DNA of 37,034 bases from Marinitoga hydrogenitolerans DSM 16785 (lineage in GTDB: Bacteria; Thermotogota; Thermotogae; Petrotogales; Petrotogaceae): contig NZ_FQUI01000020.1 in NCBI RefSeq assembly GCF_900129175.1, forward strand, positions 1 to 37,034. The letters run 5' to 3'. Position numbers and translations under genes: made by a program. Each line of letters opens with the position of its first letter. Position 1 is the stretch's first letter. The notes below the pieces were generated by a model, which had not been told where the DNA came from, made no database searches, and worked only from the letters and a program-made list of their open reading frames with translations. Below are positions 1 to 7,797 of the stretch, piece after piece.

Positions 1-158
1 AACCGCTGAAAGCATCTAAGCGGGAAACGGGCCCCGAGATGAGGTTTCCCACTCTTCGGAGTTAAGGGCAGTTCGAGACTAGGACGTAGATAGGCCGGAG
101 GTGTAAGTACAGTGATGTATTGAGCCGACCGGTACTAATAGCCCGAGGCCTTGACCTT
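1..158 (+). rRNA. rrl: 23S ribosomal RNA, 3' end (partial)
   Basis: This is the last part of domain VI of 23S rRNA. Recognisable conserved stretches include the segment with AGTACGAG-type sarcin-ricin-distal sequence features, CCGGTACTAATAGCCCGAGG near 130-147 and the terminal GACCTT. The 3' boundary at about 158 is set by analogy with the E. coli 23S end (GAGGCUUAACCUU), so it may be off by a few bases. The 5' part lies upstream of the window. A 32-base spacer with no tRNA separates it from the 5S gene. Confidence 0.93.
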
Positions 159-190
159 ATTAAGTAACTATGCACATGTGAATGAGTATT

Positions 191-305
191 GAGGGGTGCA
201 GAAACCAGATATGGAAACACGCGGATCCATACCGAACCCGACCGTTAAGCATATCTGGGCCGATGGTAGTATGGGAAATCCATGCGAGAGTAGGTAGCGC
301 CCCTC
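191..305 (+). rRNA. rrf: 5S ribosomal RNA
   Basis: A complete 5S rRNA of about 115 nt. The ends pair as helix I: GAGGGGTGC at 191-199 with GCGCCCCTC at 297-305, nine pairs with one G-U. Internal landmarks are CCGAACCCGACCGTTAAGC in the loop B/helix III region, GGGCCGATGGTAGT in the loop E/helix IV region, and GCGAGAGTAGGTAGC before the 3' strand. It directly follows 23S rRNA, as in a normal 23S-5S operon end, and a T-rich run (305-318) follows it. Confidence 0.95.
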
Positions 306-398
306 TTTTTATTTTTCATTGCAGCTCTACGAGCAGTATATGATTTATAATAATAGTAATAATACAAAATTAATAATGATAATTTAAATATCTAATAT

Positions 399-426
399 AG
401 CAGCCATCCTTTGGCTGCTTTTTTTG
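399..426 (+). terminator. Intrinsic terminator closing the rRNA operon
   Basis: AGCAGCCA (399-406), a five-base loop and TGGCTGCT (412-419) form a perfect 8-bp stem, followed by eight T residues. This is a strong Rho-independent terminator on the + strand. It lies 94 bases past the 5S gene. The 306-398 interval between them is AT-rich and shows no tRNA or coding region. Confidence 0.88.
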
Positions 427-521
427 TTTACTTTGTTGATCGTTTAATTAAAAAAATTACCTTAAAAATATTATATTTAATCATATTGATACTTTTAAAT
501 AATGATTTTAATTATATTTTT

Positions 522-530
522 TGATATAAT
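522..530 (+). promoter_or_regulatory. Putative extended -10 promoter of the chemoreceptor gene
   Basis: TGATATAAT at 522-530 is an extended -10 element (TG-N-TATAAT) 34 bases before the chemoreceptor start codon. No good -35 hexamer lies 16-18 bases upstream, which is tolerable for an extended -10 promoter. I saw no FliA-type (GCCGATAA-like) element here. The rest of 427-521 is AT-rich with no other recognisable signal. Confidence 0.5.
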
Positions 531-564
531 TATATTGAAAATATTTTTTGAAGGAGGTTTGATA

Positions 565-2529
565 ATGAAATCGATAAAAACAAAGATTACTTTAGTTTTT
601 TCAATTGTTATAATCTCAGCAGGTTTGTTTGTAGGATTCTTTTTATACTTTTATCTTGGAAGTTCTTTAAAAGCTATTATTTCTGATTCAGCTTTTACGA
701 CTTTAGAACAACAATCAAAACAAATTGAAAATTTTTTAGATGGTCTAATTCATGAAATGAAATTGATTTCAAATCAAAAAATATTAAAAAGTATGAATTT
801 TAAAGATTCTATTGAGGGTTTAAAAAAAGATTTGAATATATTAGATGATTTTTCAATGTTATTTATTGCAAATAAAAATGGTGATGCATATACTACCTCT
901 GATGTTGAAACTAATATAAGTAATAGAGAATATTTTAAAAAAATAATGGTGGGTGAAGATTTAGCAATTAGTGATGTATTAATTTCAAAAGCAGATGGAA
1001 GTTCGATAATTGTTTTAGCGCATTCAATTAGAGATGATAATAATAATATTATTGGATTAATTGGTGCAACTATTTCTATAAGTAAATTCTTGGAATTTTT
1101 AACAACGAACGATGAAAAAAGCATTTATAGCTTTATAATTGATTCTAATGGAGTAATTATTTCTCATTCTATAAAAGATTTTGTCTGAAAAAATATATTA
1201 GATGATGATTCTAAGGGGTTAAATGAAGTAGCTCAGAAAATGTTAAAGAATGAAAGAGGTTATAATGAAATAATAACTAATGGCGAAAAAAGAATTTTGT
1301 TTTACATACCAATAAAAAGTTTAAAATGGTCTGCTGCAATCTCTATACCGGAAAAAATGTTATTAGAAAATTCTAATAAATTAATTCAATTCTTTACAAT
1401 AATAGTATTAATTGCAGTTTTAATAGCTTTGATTATTTCTGTTTTATTAGGAAATTCAATAGTTAAACCGTTGGTTAAATTGGCAGATAGTGTAAAAAAA
1501 TTTGGTGAAGGTGATTTAACACAAAAATTTGAAGTAAAAGGTAAAGATGAAATAGCAAGAATTTCAGAATCGTTAAATTATATGTCTAAAAATCTTGTTA
1601 GCTATTTGAAAAAAATAAAACAATCATCAGAAGATTTAGAAAATATGTCTCATGAAATAAATAATAATGTTGAATTTCAAACTAAACAGATGTTTGAAAT
1701 AAATTCAAAAACAGAAAAAATAAATGAAAGTTCATATTCTGCTGCAGCGTCAGTAGAAGAAATAAATTCAGGTGTTGAAGAAATAACAGCAGCAGCACAG
1801 AACATATCAAAAAGTGCTCAGGATTTGTCAAAAGAAGCTTTAGATGTTTCTAATAGTGCAAATGAAGGGAATCAATTGGTTGAAAAAATTTCAGAAATAA
1901 TAAATCATGCTGTAGAACAATCAAATGAAACAGTAGATAAAGTAAAAGAATTAGTATCAAAATCAGAAAATATAGGTCAAATAGTTGAAACTATTGAAAA
2001 TATTACAGAACAAACAAATTTATTGGCATTAAATGCAGCAATAGAAGCAGCAAGAGCTGGAGAAGCTGGGAAAGGATTTGCGGTTGTTGCAGATGAGATA
2101 AGAAAATTAGCTGAAGAATCTAAAAAGGCAACAGAACAAATAGCGCAAATTTTGTTAGAAATACAAAATGAAGCGAATAGTGCAAGTGATGCAACAATTC
2201 AGACAGGAGAGATAATATCAGATGTTGAAAAAGAATCAAAAAAGATATCAGACAAATTCAAAACAATTCTTGAAAAAATACAAAAAATAACTTTAGATAT
2301 AGAAGATTTAAGTTCAAGTTCAGAAGAACAAAGTGCGTCAACTGAAGAAATATCCGCAGGTATGGATAAAATTACGCATGAAATTAATTCAATTTCAGAT
2401 GAAATTTCAAATATTGCTAATGAATTAAACAATCAAAATGAGAATATAAAGAGACTAGAAGATTTTACTGAAGAATTAAAAGTTAAGTCAGAAGTGTTAG
2501 TTGAAGGATTAAAGAAATTTAAAATTTAA
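565..2529 (+). pseudogene. Methyl-accepting chemotaxis protein interrupted by an in-frame TGA
   Basis: A membrane chemoreceptor for the CheA/CheW pathway, 654 codon positions if read through. The ATG at 565 follows GGAGG at a good distance. Order: TM1 (residues ~9-32), a periplasmic dCache-type domain (REYFKKIMVGED, DSNGVIISHS), TM2 after the [13 protein letters not shown] stretch, a HAMP domain ([17 protein letters not shown]), and a coiled-coil signalling domain with the classical hairpin tip ([20 protein letters not shown]). Codon 208 (1186-1188) is TGA. The same frame resumes at once with KNILDDD and stays open to TAA at 2529, so one substitution, not a frameshift, splits the gene in the sensor domain. 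In dCache domains this site is usually Gly (GKNI), so GGA to TGA is the simplest origin. Without readthrough, the N-terminal product would lack TM2 and the signalling domain. A sequencing error cannot be excluded. Confidence 0.88.
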
Positions 2530-2560
2530 CAAAACCCCCGAATAGGGGTTTTGTTAAATT
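2523..2560. terminator. Bidirectional terminator shared by the chemoreceptor gene and mfd
   Basis: A 16-bp perfect inverted repeat: left arm 2523-2538, right arm 2545-2560, GC-rich core CCCC/GGGG. It overlaps the stop codons of both convergent genes (TAA at 2527-2529; mfd stop from 2559). A/T stretches on both outer sides let it work in both directions. Confidence 0.85.
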
Positions 2561-5474
2561 ATTCTGTACCAAATATTTCAAATAAAGTTTTTTCAGGATT
2601 ATGGGAATAAACGATAATTTTTTTATCTTCCGGAAAATGATTGAATCTTCTGGAGTGTTTTTTTAACAGTTTTATATCAATATCTAACTGTTTATTATAT
2701 TCAATAATTAAAGTATTATCATATATTTCGATATTTTTTGCTCCTTTTTTATATGCGATAATTCTCAGTTTTGCATATTCTAAAAGGTTAATAACTTCTT
2801 TTGGTATTTTTCCAAATCTATCTTCTATATCTTTTCTTATATTATCAATATTATTTATATCAGTTTCATTTGCAATTAGTCTATAAATTCGCATTCTTTC
2901 AATAGGATTCTCTATATATTTTTCTGGTATTATTAAATAACTTTTTATTCCTTTTATATCTAAATCAATTTTTTCTTTTATTTCTTTTGTTGGCATTTCA
3001 GAGGAATAATATTCCGCAATAGTTCTATTTAATATTTCTTTATACATATGCAAACCAACACTATTAATATGCCCTTTTTGATCAACTCCTAATAAGTCAC
3101 CAAATCCTCTAATTTCTAAATCTTGCAATGCTAACTTCATTCCACTACCTGGGCCAGAAATACTTTTTATTGCTTCCAACCTTTTCATGGTCTCGGTTTT
3201 AAGTTTTGATTTATATAAAAAATATGCAAATGCTCTTTTATTACTTCTCCCAACTCTTCCTCTTAATTGATAAAGTTGAGAAATTCCATATCTTTCAGCA
3301 TCGTCGACTATTAAAGTATTTGCATTTGGAATATCCACGCCATTTTCTATAATTGTAGTAGCAATAAGAACATCAATTTCTCCATTATAAAATAATTTTA
3401 TTATTTTTGATAAATATTTTTTTTGCATTCTTCCATGTGCAGCCACAATTTTTACTTCAGGAATAATATGTCTTAGTTTTTCTTCAATTTCCACAATATC
3501 ATTTATTCTATTATGGATATATAATGTTTGACCTCCTCTTGACTTTTCTCTAAGAATAGCGGTTCTAATAACTTTTTCAGAATATGGAAAAACAAAGGTT
3601 TCTACAGGTATCCTTCCAAAAGGAGGTGTGGAAATTATAGATAAATCTCTTAATCCAGTTAAAGAAAAATATAATGTTCTTGGTATAGGAGTTGCACTCA
3701 TTGTTAATACGTTAATACCATGAGATATTTCTTTTAATTTTTCTTTTTGAAACACACCAAACCTTTGCTCCTCGTCAATAATTAATAAACCTAATTTTTT
3801 AAATTTAATGTTTTTGTTTAATAAAGCATGGGTTCCTATAATTACATCAATTTTTCCAGAATTTATTTTATTAATAATTATATTTTTTTCTTTTGGAGTT
3901 TTAAAACGATCTATTAATTCTACAATTATTCCGATTTTTTCAAATCTTTCTTTAGTGTTATCAAAATATTGTTGGGCTAATATGGTGGTTGGTACTAAAA
4001 TTGCAGCTTGATATCCTGAGCTAACTGTTCGAACAACTGCTCTTAAAGAAACTTCCGTTTTTCCAAAACCAGCATCACCTGCAATTAATCTATCCATAGG
4101 TTTTGTTGATGAAAGATCATTTAATGTTTCTTCTATAGCTTTTTCTTGATCTATTGTTTCAATATATTCAAAAGTTTTTTTGAATTTTTCTTCTATTTCT
4201 TCATCGCCATTCAATGAGATACCTGTGGTATATTCCCTCAAAGCATATAATTTAATTAATTCTTTTACTTTATTTCTAATATTTTCTTCAACTTTTTTCT
4301 TTCTTTTTTGCCATGAATTAGAACCTATTTTATCTATTTTTACTAAATCTTTATCTCCAACATATTTAGTAATTTTATCTATTCTTTCTATTGGTAAAAA
4401 TACTTTGGCTTTATTCTCATATTCTATTTTAATTAATTCTTTTTCACCAAAATGTGTTTTAATTTTTTTCAAACCTTTATAAATACCCACACCATAATCT
4501 TCATGAACGATTAAATCATTTATATTTAAATCATCCCATTCCAATACAGGTATTTCTTTGCTTTTTTTCTTATAACCTATTTTTTTTATTAAAAAATTTT
4601 GTTTATCTATTTCTATAGGTTTATAGTCCAGTTTAAGTATTTTTTCAATATTCTTTCCGCTATATTCTTTATATAACTCTTTTTTTACATCTGAAAAAAT
4701 AAATTCAAGATTTTCTCTTTCTCTTTCATAATACGATTTAATATTTTCGTTTTCATTAATTACAAATATATCAGTTTTATTCAAATCAATATAATCAAGT
4801 ATTGTATTTTTTTCTAAAAAAGTAATTGCGGGTAATGTTTCAAATGATTCAAAATCCAAAGAAATGGAATTATATTGATGTTTGCTAAAAAATTTTTCTA
4901 AATTTTTATGATAATTATTTTCATATTTAAATAAGAATTCAGATCCAGGAGTAAATGTAAAAGAATTTAGATTTTCAATACTTTTTTGGGATTGTATATC
5001 AAAAAAATTAATTCTTGTAATTTCATCATCAAATAATTCGATTCTAATAGGATAATTATAAATAGGAATAAATATATCTTTGACAAAACCTTTTTGTGAA
5101 AACTCACAATATTCATATACATTCCATGTTTTGTTATAACCTGATAAAAAAGGGTTTAATTTAAAATCTTGATTAATTTTAAAATTAAAAATTTCTTTTA
5201 TCAATATGTGTTTCGGAATTGTATATCTACTTAATGAATGAAAAGTAGTAAAAATTACAGTATTTTCTGTGGTTAAAAGATTATAGAGCGTTTTTATTCT
5301 CAATGCTTTAATTTTATTCGACACTTTTATAGATTCAAAAGGAAAAATATCATAATTAGGATAAAATAAAATATTTTCATCAATAAAATTTTCTATATTC
5401 CATGATTCAGGAAAAATGATAATTTTATATTTTTTCTTTGATTTTTTAGCAAGTTCAATGATATCTTTAATAAT
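2559..5474 (-). CDS. mfd: Transcription-repair coupling factor Mfd
   Basis: Mfd displaces RNA polymerase stalled at DNA lesions and recruits UvrA (also encoded in this window). About 971 residues, shorter than E. coli Mfd (1148), with a reduced N-terminal UvrB-like module (~20-290). Then comes the RNA-polymerase-interacting domain (DLIVHEDYGVGIYKG to KVFLPIERID, ~320-370), a RecG-type helicase core with Walker A GDAGFGKT (~466-473), a DEEQ box (~568) and SATPIPRT, and a C-terminal TRCF domain (~840-960). Start choice: AGGAG lies 8 bases before ATT at 5472-5474, the same geometry as in cinA. GTG at 5481-5483 overlaps that Shine-Dalgarno, and TTG at 5496-5498 lies inside the preceding terminator hairpin, so I favour ATT. 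It is the last gene before the convergent chemoreceptor. No clear promoter was seen between the upstream terminator and the start. Confidence 0.93.
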   Translation of the reverse strand: MIKDIIELAKKSKKKYKIIIFPESWNIENFIDENILFYPNYDIFPFESIKVSNKIKALRIKTLYNLLTTENTVIFTTFHSLSRYTIPKHILIKEIFNFKINQDFKLNPFLSGYNKTWNVYEYCEFSQKGFVKDIFIPIYNYPIRIELFDDEITRINFFDIQSQKSIENLNSFTFTPGSEFLFKYENNYHKNLEKFFSKHQYNSISLDFESFETLPAITFLEKNTILDYIDLNKTDIFVINENENIKSYYERERENLEFIFSDVKKELYKEYSGKNIEKILKLDYKPIEIDKQNFLIKKIGYKKKSKEIPVLEWDDLNINDLIVHEDYGVGIYKGLKKIKTHFGEKELIKIEYENKAKVFLPIERIDKITKYVGDKDLVKIDKIGSNSWQKRKKKVEENIRNKVKELIKLYALREYTTGISLNGDEEIEEKFKKTFEYIETIDQEKAIEETLNDLSSTKPMDRLIAGDAGFGKTEVSLRAVVRTVSSGYQAAILVPTTILAQQYFDNTKERFEKIGIIVELIDRFKTPKEKNIIINKINSGKIDVIIGTHALLNKNIKFKKLGLLIIDEEQRFGVFQKEKLKEISHGINVLTMSATPIPRTLYFSLTGLRDLSIISTPPFGRIPVETFVFPYSEKVIRTAILREKSRGGQTLYIHNRINDIVEIEEKLRHIIPEVKIVAAHGRMQKKYLSKIIKLFYNGEIDVLIATTIIENGVDIPNANTLIVDDAERYGISQLYQLRGRVGRSNKRAFAYFLYKSKLKTETMKRLEAIKSISGPGSGMKLALQDLEIRGFGDLLGVDQKGHINSVGLHMYKEILNRTIAEYYSSEMPTKEIKEKIDLDIKGIKSYLIIPEKYIENPIERMRIYRLIANETDINNIDNIRKDIEDRFGKIPKEVINLLEYAKLRIIAYKKGAKNIEIYDNTLIIEYNKQLDIDIKLLKKHSRRFNHFPEDKKIIVYSHNPEKTLFEIFGTE

Positions 5475-5495
5475 ATTAACCACTCCTATATAAAA

Positions 5496-5516
5496 CAACG
5501 GACTTTAAGTCCGTTG
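5496..5516 (-). terminator. Intrinsic terminator ending the flagellar/chemotaxis unit
   Basis: Read on the - strand, CAACGGACT, a 3-base loop and AGTCCGTTG form a 9-bp perfect stem followed by TTTTAT. It lies 27 bases after the stop of the 103-residue gene and 21 bases before the mfd start, so it separates the large operon from mfd. Confidence 0.82.
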
Positions 5517-5543
5517 ATTGTTTTGTATGTTTGTTTTTTCTTA

Positions 5544-5855
5544 TTATATTCGCACATCTAAAGAATGTCCTCTATAGTCATCTACAACTATATTTTCTTT
5601 TTTTGTTTCTTTATTATTTTTTCTTTTTTTTCCTTTGTATTCAGATGTGTTTCTTTTTTGATTATTGTTAATATTTTGACTTTCAGATTTTTCTTCAGTG
5701 TTTTTAACTTGTGATTGAGCTTCTTTTTGTTTTTTAACCTGTTCTTCTAAGTTTGTTGTTTTTGCAGCTATTAAAGCATTATTTAAATTTTGAAGGTTAT
5801 TAGAAACATCAACATTTGTAATATAAGAAATACTAAGGTTAATTGGATCAGGCAT
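5544..5855 (-). CDS. Uncharacterised hydrophilic protein following fliA
   Basis: 103 residues, not recognised as a named family. The N-terminus (MPDPINLSISYITNVDVSNN) and the C-terminus (VVDDYRGHSLDVRI) look ordered. Between them is a Lys/Glu/Asn/Gln-rich, probably disordered or coiled linker. ATG at 5853-5855 is preferred because it sits 5 bases after GGTGA; an upstream GTG at 5862-5864 overlaps that Shine-Dalgarno. One base separates it from the fliA stop, so it is translationally coupled to the sigma factor and is the last gene of the unit. The position suggests a flagellar or sigma-28-related role (for example an anti-sigma partner such as FlgM), but no FlgM motif is clear to me, so that is only a guess. 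Confidence 0.75.
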   Translation of the reverse strand: MPDPINLSISYITNVDVSNNLQNLNNALIAAKTTNLEEQVKKQKEAQSQVKNTEEKSESQNINNNQKRNTSEYKGKKRKNNKETKKENIVVDDYRGHSLDVRI

Positions 5856-5856
5856 A

Positions 5857-6543
5857 TTAGTCACCGCCTAATTTCTTCTTTAATTTAATAATTATAGAAG
5901 AATGTATTTGAGATACTCTGGACTCTGAAATATCCAATATTTTTCCAATTTCTTTAAAAGTTAAATCTTTTTCATAATATAAAGAGACTATTAGCTGTTC
6001 TCTTTCATTTAGACTTAATATGGCTTTTTTAAGTTCAGTTTTTAAAATATCTTTATAAGCTAAAATTTCAGGGTCATTTTCATTAATGTCGGATTTTATG
6101 TTTATTTCGTTATTTGTTAATAAGAAAGAATCTAAACTCAATATTTGACTTCTATGTAATTCTGCTTTAAGTTTTTTTACATCTTTTTTTGTAATATCAA
6201 GTATATTAGCCAGTTCTTCATCACTTATATAATCGTCTATATTTTGTTTTGCTAAAATTTCTTCCATTTTTTTTATTTTATGTCTTAAATCTTTTGGAAG
6301 CCAGTCTATTTTTCGTAAATAATCAAGCATAGCTCCTTTAATTCTTTTTATAGCAAAGGAATAAAAGGTTACACCTTTTTGAGGGTTATATTTCTCCAAA
6401 GATTGGAGTAAACCTATAATCCCTTCCTGAATTAAATCATCCAGTTCAACATTTTTTGGAAGGGAGTGTAATAAATTTAAAGCTATATATTTTATTTTAG
6501 GCAAAAAGTTTTTTATTATATCATCTTTATTAATATTTTTCAT
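5857..6543 (-). CDS. fliA: Flagellar sigma factor FliA/WhiG (sigma-28)
   Basis: An alternative sigma factor that directs RNA polymerase to late flagellar and chemotaxis promoters. 228 residues, typical for the family. Region 2 contains ELDDLIQEGIIGLLQSLEKY and GVTFYSFAIKRIKGAMLDYLR, the usual core-binding and -10 recognition segments. Region 3 follows (residues ~80-130). Region 4 (~170-225) has LNEREQLIVSLYY, LTFKEIGKILDISESRVSQIH and a basic C-terminus, a helix-turn-helix for -35 recognition. The ATG overlaps the preceding stop by one base (TAATG). It sits near the end of the flagellar unit, so its expression depends on the early-gene transcript. Confidence 0.95.
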   Translation of the reverse strand: MKNINKDDIIKNFLPKIKYIALNLLHSLPKNVELDDLIQEGIIGLLQSLEKYNPQKGVTFYSFAIKRIKGAMLDYLRKIDWLPKDLRHKIKKMEEILAKQNIDDYISDEELANILDITKKDVKKLKAELHRSQILSLDSFLLTNNEINIKSDINENDPEILAYKDILKTELKKAILSLNEREQLIVSLYYEKDLTFKEIGKILDISESRVSQIHSSIIIKLKKKLGGD

Positions 6544-6725
6544 TATTTGTTAATCACTGCCTTTATAGTAGTATTCAAAATTATGACTACAGCAATACTT
6601 ATTATTGAACGAAGGATGGAAGTTATAAAAAAGTTTTTTGATATAAACATATTTATAAATAAAAATATAAAAAATGTTATGCCATAAAAAGTCAGTTCAA
6701 TATTTGAAAATTTCAACTTTTTCAC
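6543..6725 (-). CDS. Small two-helix membrane protein between cheD and fliA
   Basis: About 60 residues with two predicted transmembrane helices (roughly FYGITFFIFLFINMF and SIISIAVVIILNTTI) and a basic N-terminus. Not a recognised family. The start is uncertain: a GTG triplet run at 6723-6731 and TTG at 6714-6716 all lie in one frame behind a GGTGG-rich Shine-Dalgarno; I list GTG at 6723-6725. The gene overlaps the 3' end of cheD by about 29 bases and is joined to fliA by TAATG. These overlaps, and an open frame that fits the operon exactly, support a real gene. Confidence 0.65.
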   Translation of the reverse strand: MKKLKFSNIELTFYGITFFIFLFINMFISKNFFITSILRSIISIAVVIILNTTIKAVINK

Positions 6726-7167
6726 CACCACCCACCTTTTTCACCATAACTTCACCAGTTTCAAGGTTAAATTCTATACTTCTAGCTCTATTACCTCCAG
6801 TATCTTCTGCTATGATTCTAATACTAAATTTTTTCAACTGTTCTTTAACTGCAGCGGTGTTTTTTTGTCCAACATCCATAGATGATCCTTTAAACATAGC
6901 AGCCCCGCCAAAAATTTTAGCTGTGTAATTTGTTCCGCCAAGTTTTTTTAAATTTTCTAACAAAAGTGGAATACCTAAATCAGCATATTTTCCTGGTTTT
7001 GTAACATTACCTCCTGGAGATTTTGGTAACATTACATGTATTAAACCGCCAATTTTTTTGTTTTTATCCCATATGCAAACTCCAACGCATGATCCTAAAC
7101 CAAGAGTAACAAGGATATCAGGTGTCTTAGAAGCAAAGTATTCACCAATTCCAATTATTTTTTTCAT
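6697..7167 (-). CDS. cheD: Chemoreceptor glutamine deamidase CheD
   Basis: CheD deamidates glutamines in methyl-accepting chemotaxis proteins and binds CheC to stimulate its CheY-P phosphatase activity. 156 residues, the usual length. The catalytic Cys lies in TLGLGSCVGV (C27), with the conserved Thr at T21 and His in GGLIHVMLP (H44). Other hallmarks are KYADLGIPLLLENL, AKIFGGAAMF and GGNRARSIEFNLETGEV. The ATG follows a GGGGGT Shine-Dalgarno that overlaps the cheC stop, so the partners are translationally linked. The only chemoreceptor in this window is the interrupted one, so the substrates must include receptors encoded elsewhere. Confidence 0.96.
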   Translation of the reverse strand: MKKIIGIGEYFASKTPDILVTLGLGSCVGVCIWDKNKKIGGLIHVMLPKSPGGNVTKPGKYADLGIPLLLENLKKLGGTNYTAKIFGGAAMFKGSSMDVGQKNTAAVKEQLKKFSIRIIAEDTGGNRARSIEFNLETGEVMVKKVGGGEKVEIFKY

Positions 7168-7170
7168 CTT

Positions 7171-7797
7171 TTAACCCCCGTAAAACACTTTTTTTACATA
7201 TTCAAATAATTTATTTCTATTTTCTTCGTTCATTAAAAAAACTATCTTTCCTTTTATAACATTTTCCCAATCTTCAACTTGTATTTCAGTTTCTGTTAAA
7301 ATAACTTCGTCTTCAAAGGTTATGCTCATTACAATAGATTCAGCAATTAACGATGCAAAGGTATCTACAGCAACCTGAGGGGGGGTTACCTGTAAATTTA
7401 TATTTAAAAATTGTGAAATAGCGCTAGTGTATGAACCAAACATAATATTTCCCAATTCTCCTATCATTGAAGTAGACATTTCATCCAATTCGGTTATATT
7501 TTGAATTTCAATACCAACACTTTCTTTTATTAATCGTTTTACAGAATCTTTTTCTATTAAAAATACTAAAGAAGAATCCAAATCTCCTTGCATTTTAACA
7601 TAAGAACAAGCATATATTTCATCAGGCTCTTCCATATTTAAGAAAATATCAGATAATTTAATAACATCTAAATTTGGAACTGATATATCTACTTTTTTAT
7701 TTAACATCACAGAGAGTGAGCTAACGGCATTGCCCATTCCAATATTAGTTATTTCTTTAAAAGCAGACATGAAAAATTCGAAATTTTCATTATTCAT
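7171..7797 (-). CDS. cheC: CheY-P phosphatase CheC
   Basis: CheC removes phosphate from CheY-P, ending the chemotactic signal, and works with CheD encoded next door. 208 residues from ATG at 7795-7797, which follows GGAGGTG and overlaps the upstream stop by 8 bases. It has the two duplicated active-site helices typical of CheC: AFKEITNIGMGNAVSSLS near the N-terminus (Glu and Asn spaced E-x2-N) and SMIGELGNIMFGSYTSAIS mid-protein. Both motifs are intact, unlike CheX or FliY variants that differ in number or carry extra domains. A run of seven G residues (7379-7385, + strand) lies in the coding sequence, unusual in such AT-rich DNA. Confidence 0.93.
   Translation of the reverse strand: MNNENFEFFMSAFKEITNIGMGNAVSSLSVMLNKKVDISVPNLDVIKLSDIFLNMEEPDEIYACSYVKMQGDLDSSLVFLIEKDSVKRLIKESVGIEIQNITELDEMSTSMIGELGNIMFGSYTSAISQFLNINLQVTPPQVAVDTFASLIAESIVMSITFEDEVILTETEIQVEDWENVIKGKIVFLMNEENRNKLFEYVKKVFYGG

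Noticed and set aside
306-398. A tRNA gene or small RNA after 5S rRNA
   Set aside because: A short GCTC-TAC-GAGC hairpin is visible, but there is no cloverleaf, no T-arm GTTCGA and no acceptor stem.
774-1124. A 116-codon open frame on the - strand within the chemoreceptor gene
   Set aside because: Antisense shadow: no Shine-Dalgarno, low-complexity composition, and the + strand has clear domain homology. The same reasoning applies to other antisense frames within mfd, cheA, glgX, pyrG and hslU.
1186-1188. Selenocysteine or other recoding of the TGA in the chemoreceptor
   Set aside because: The position is normally Gly, not Cys, and I see no stable stem-loop like a SECIS element just after it in the AT-rich sequence. 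A simple nonsense change is more likely.
5496-5498. TTG start for mfd
   Set aside because: It lies inside the arm of the terminator hairpin and upstream of the only Shine-Dalgarno, so ribosomes could not use it in the normal way.
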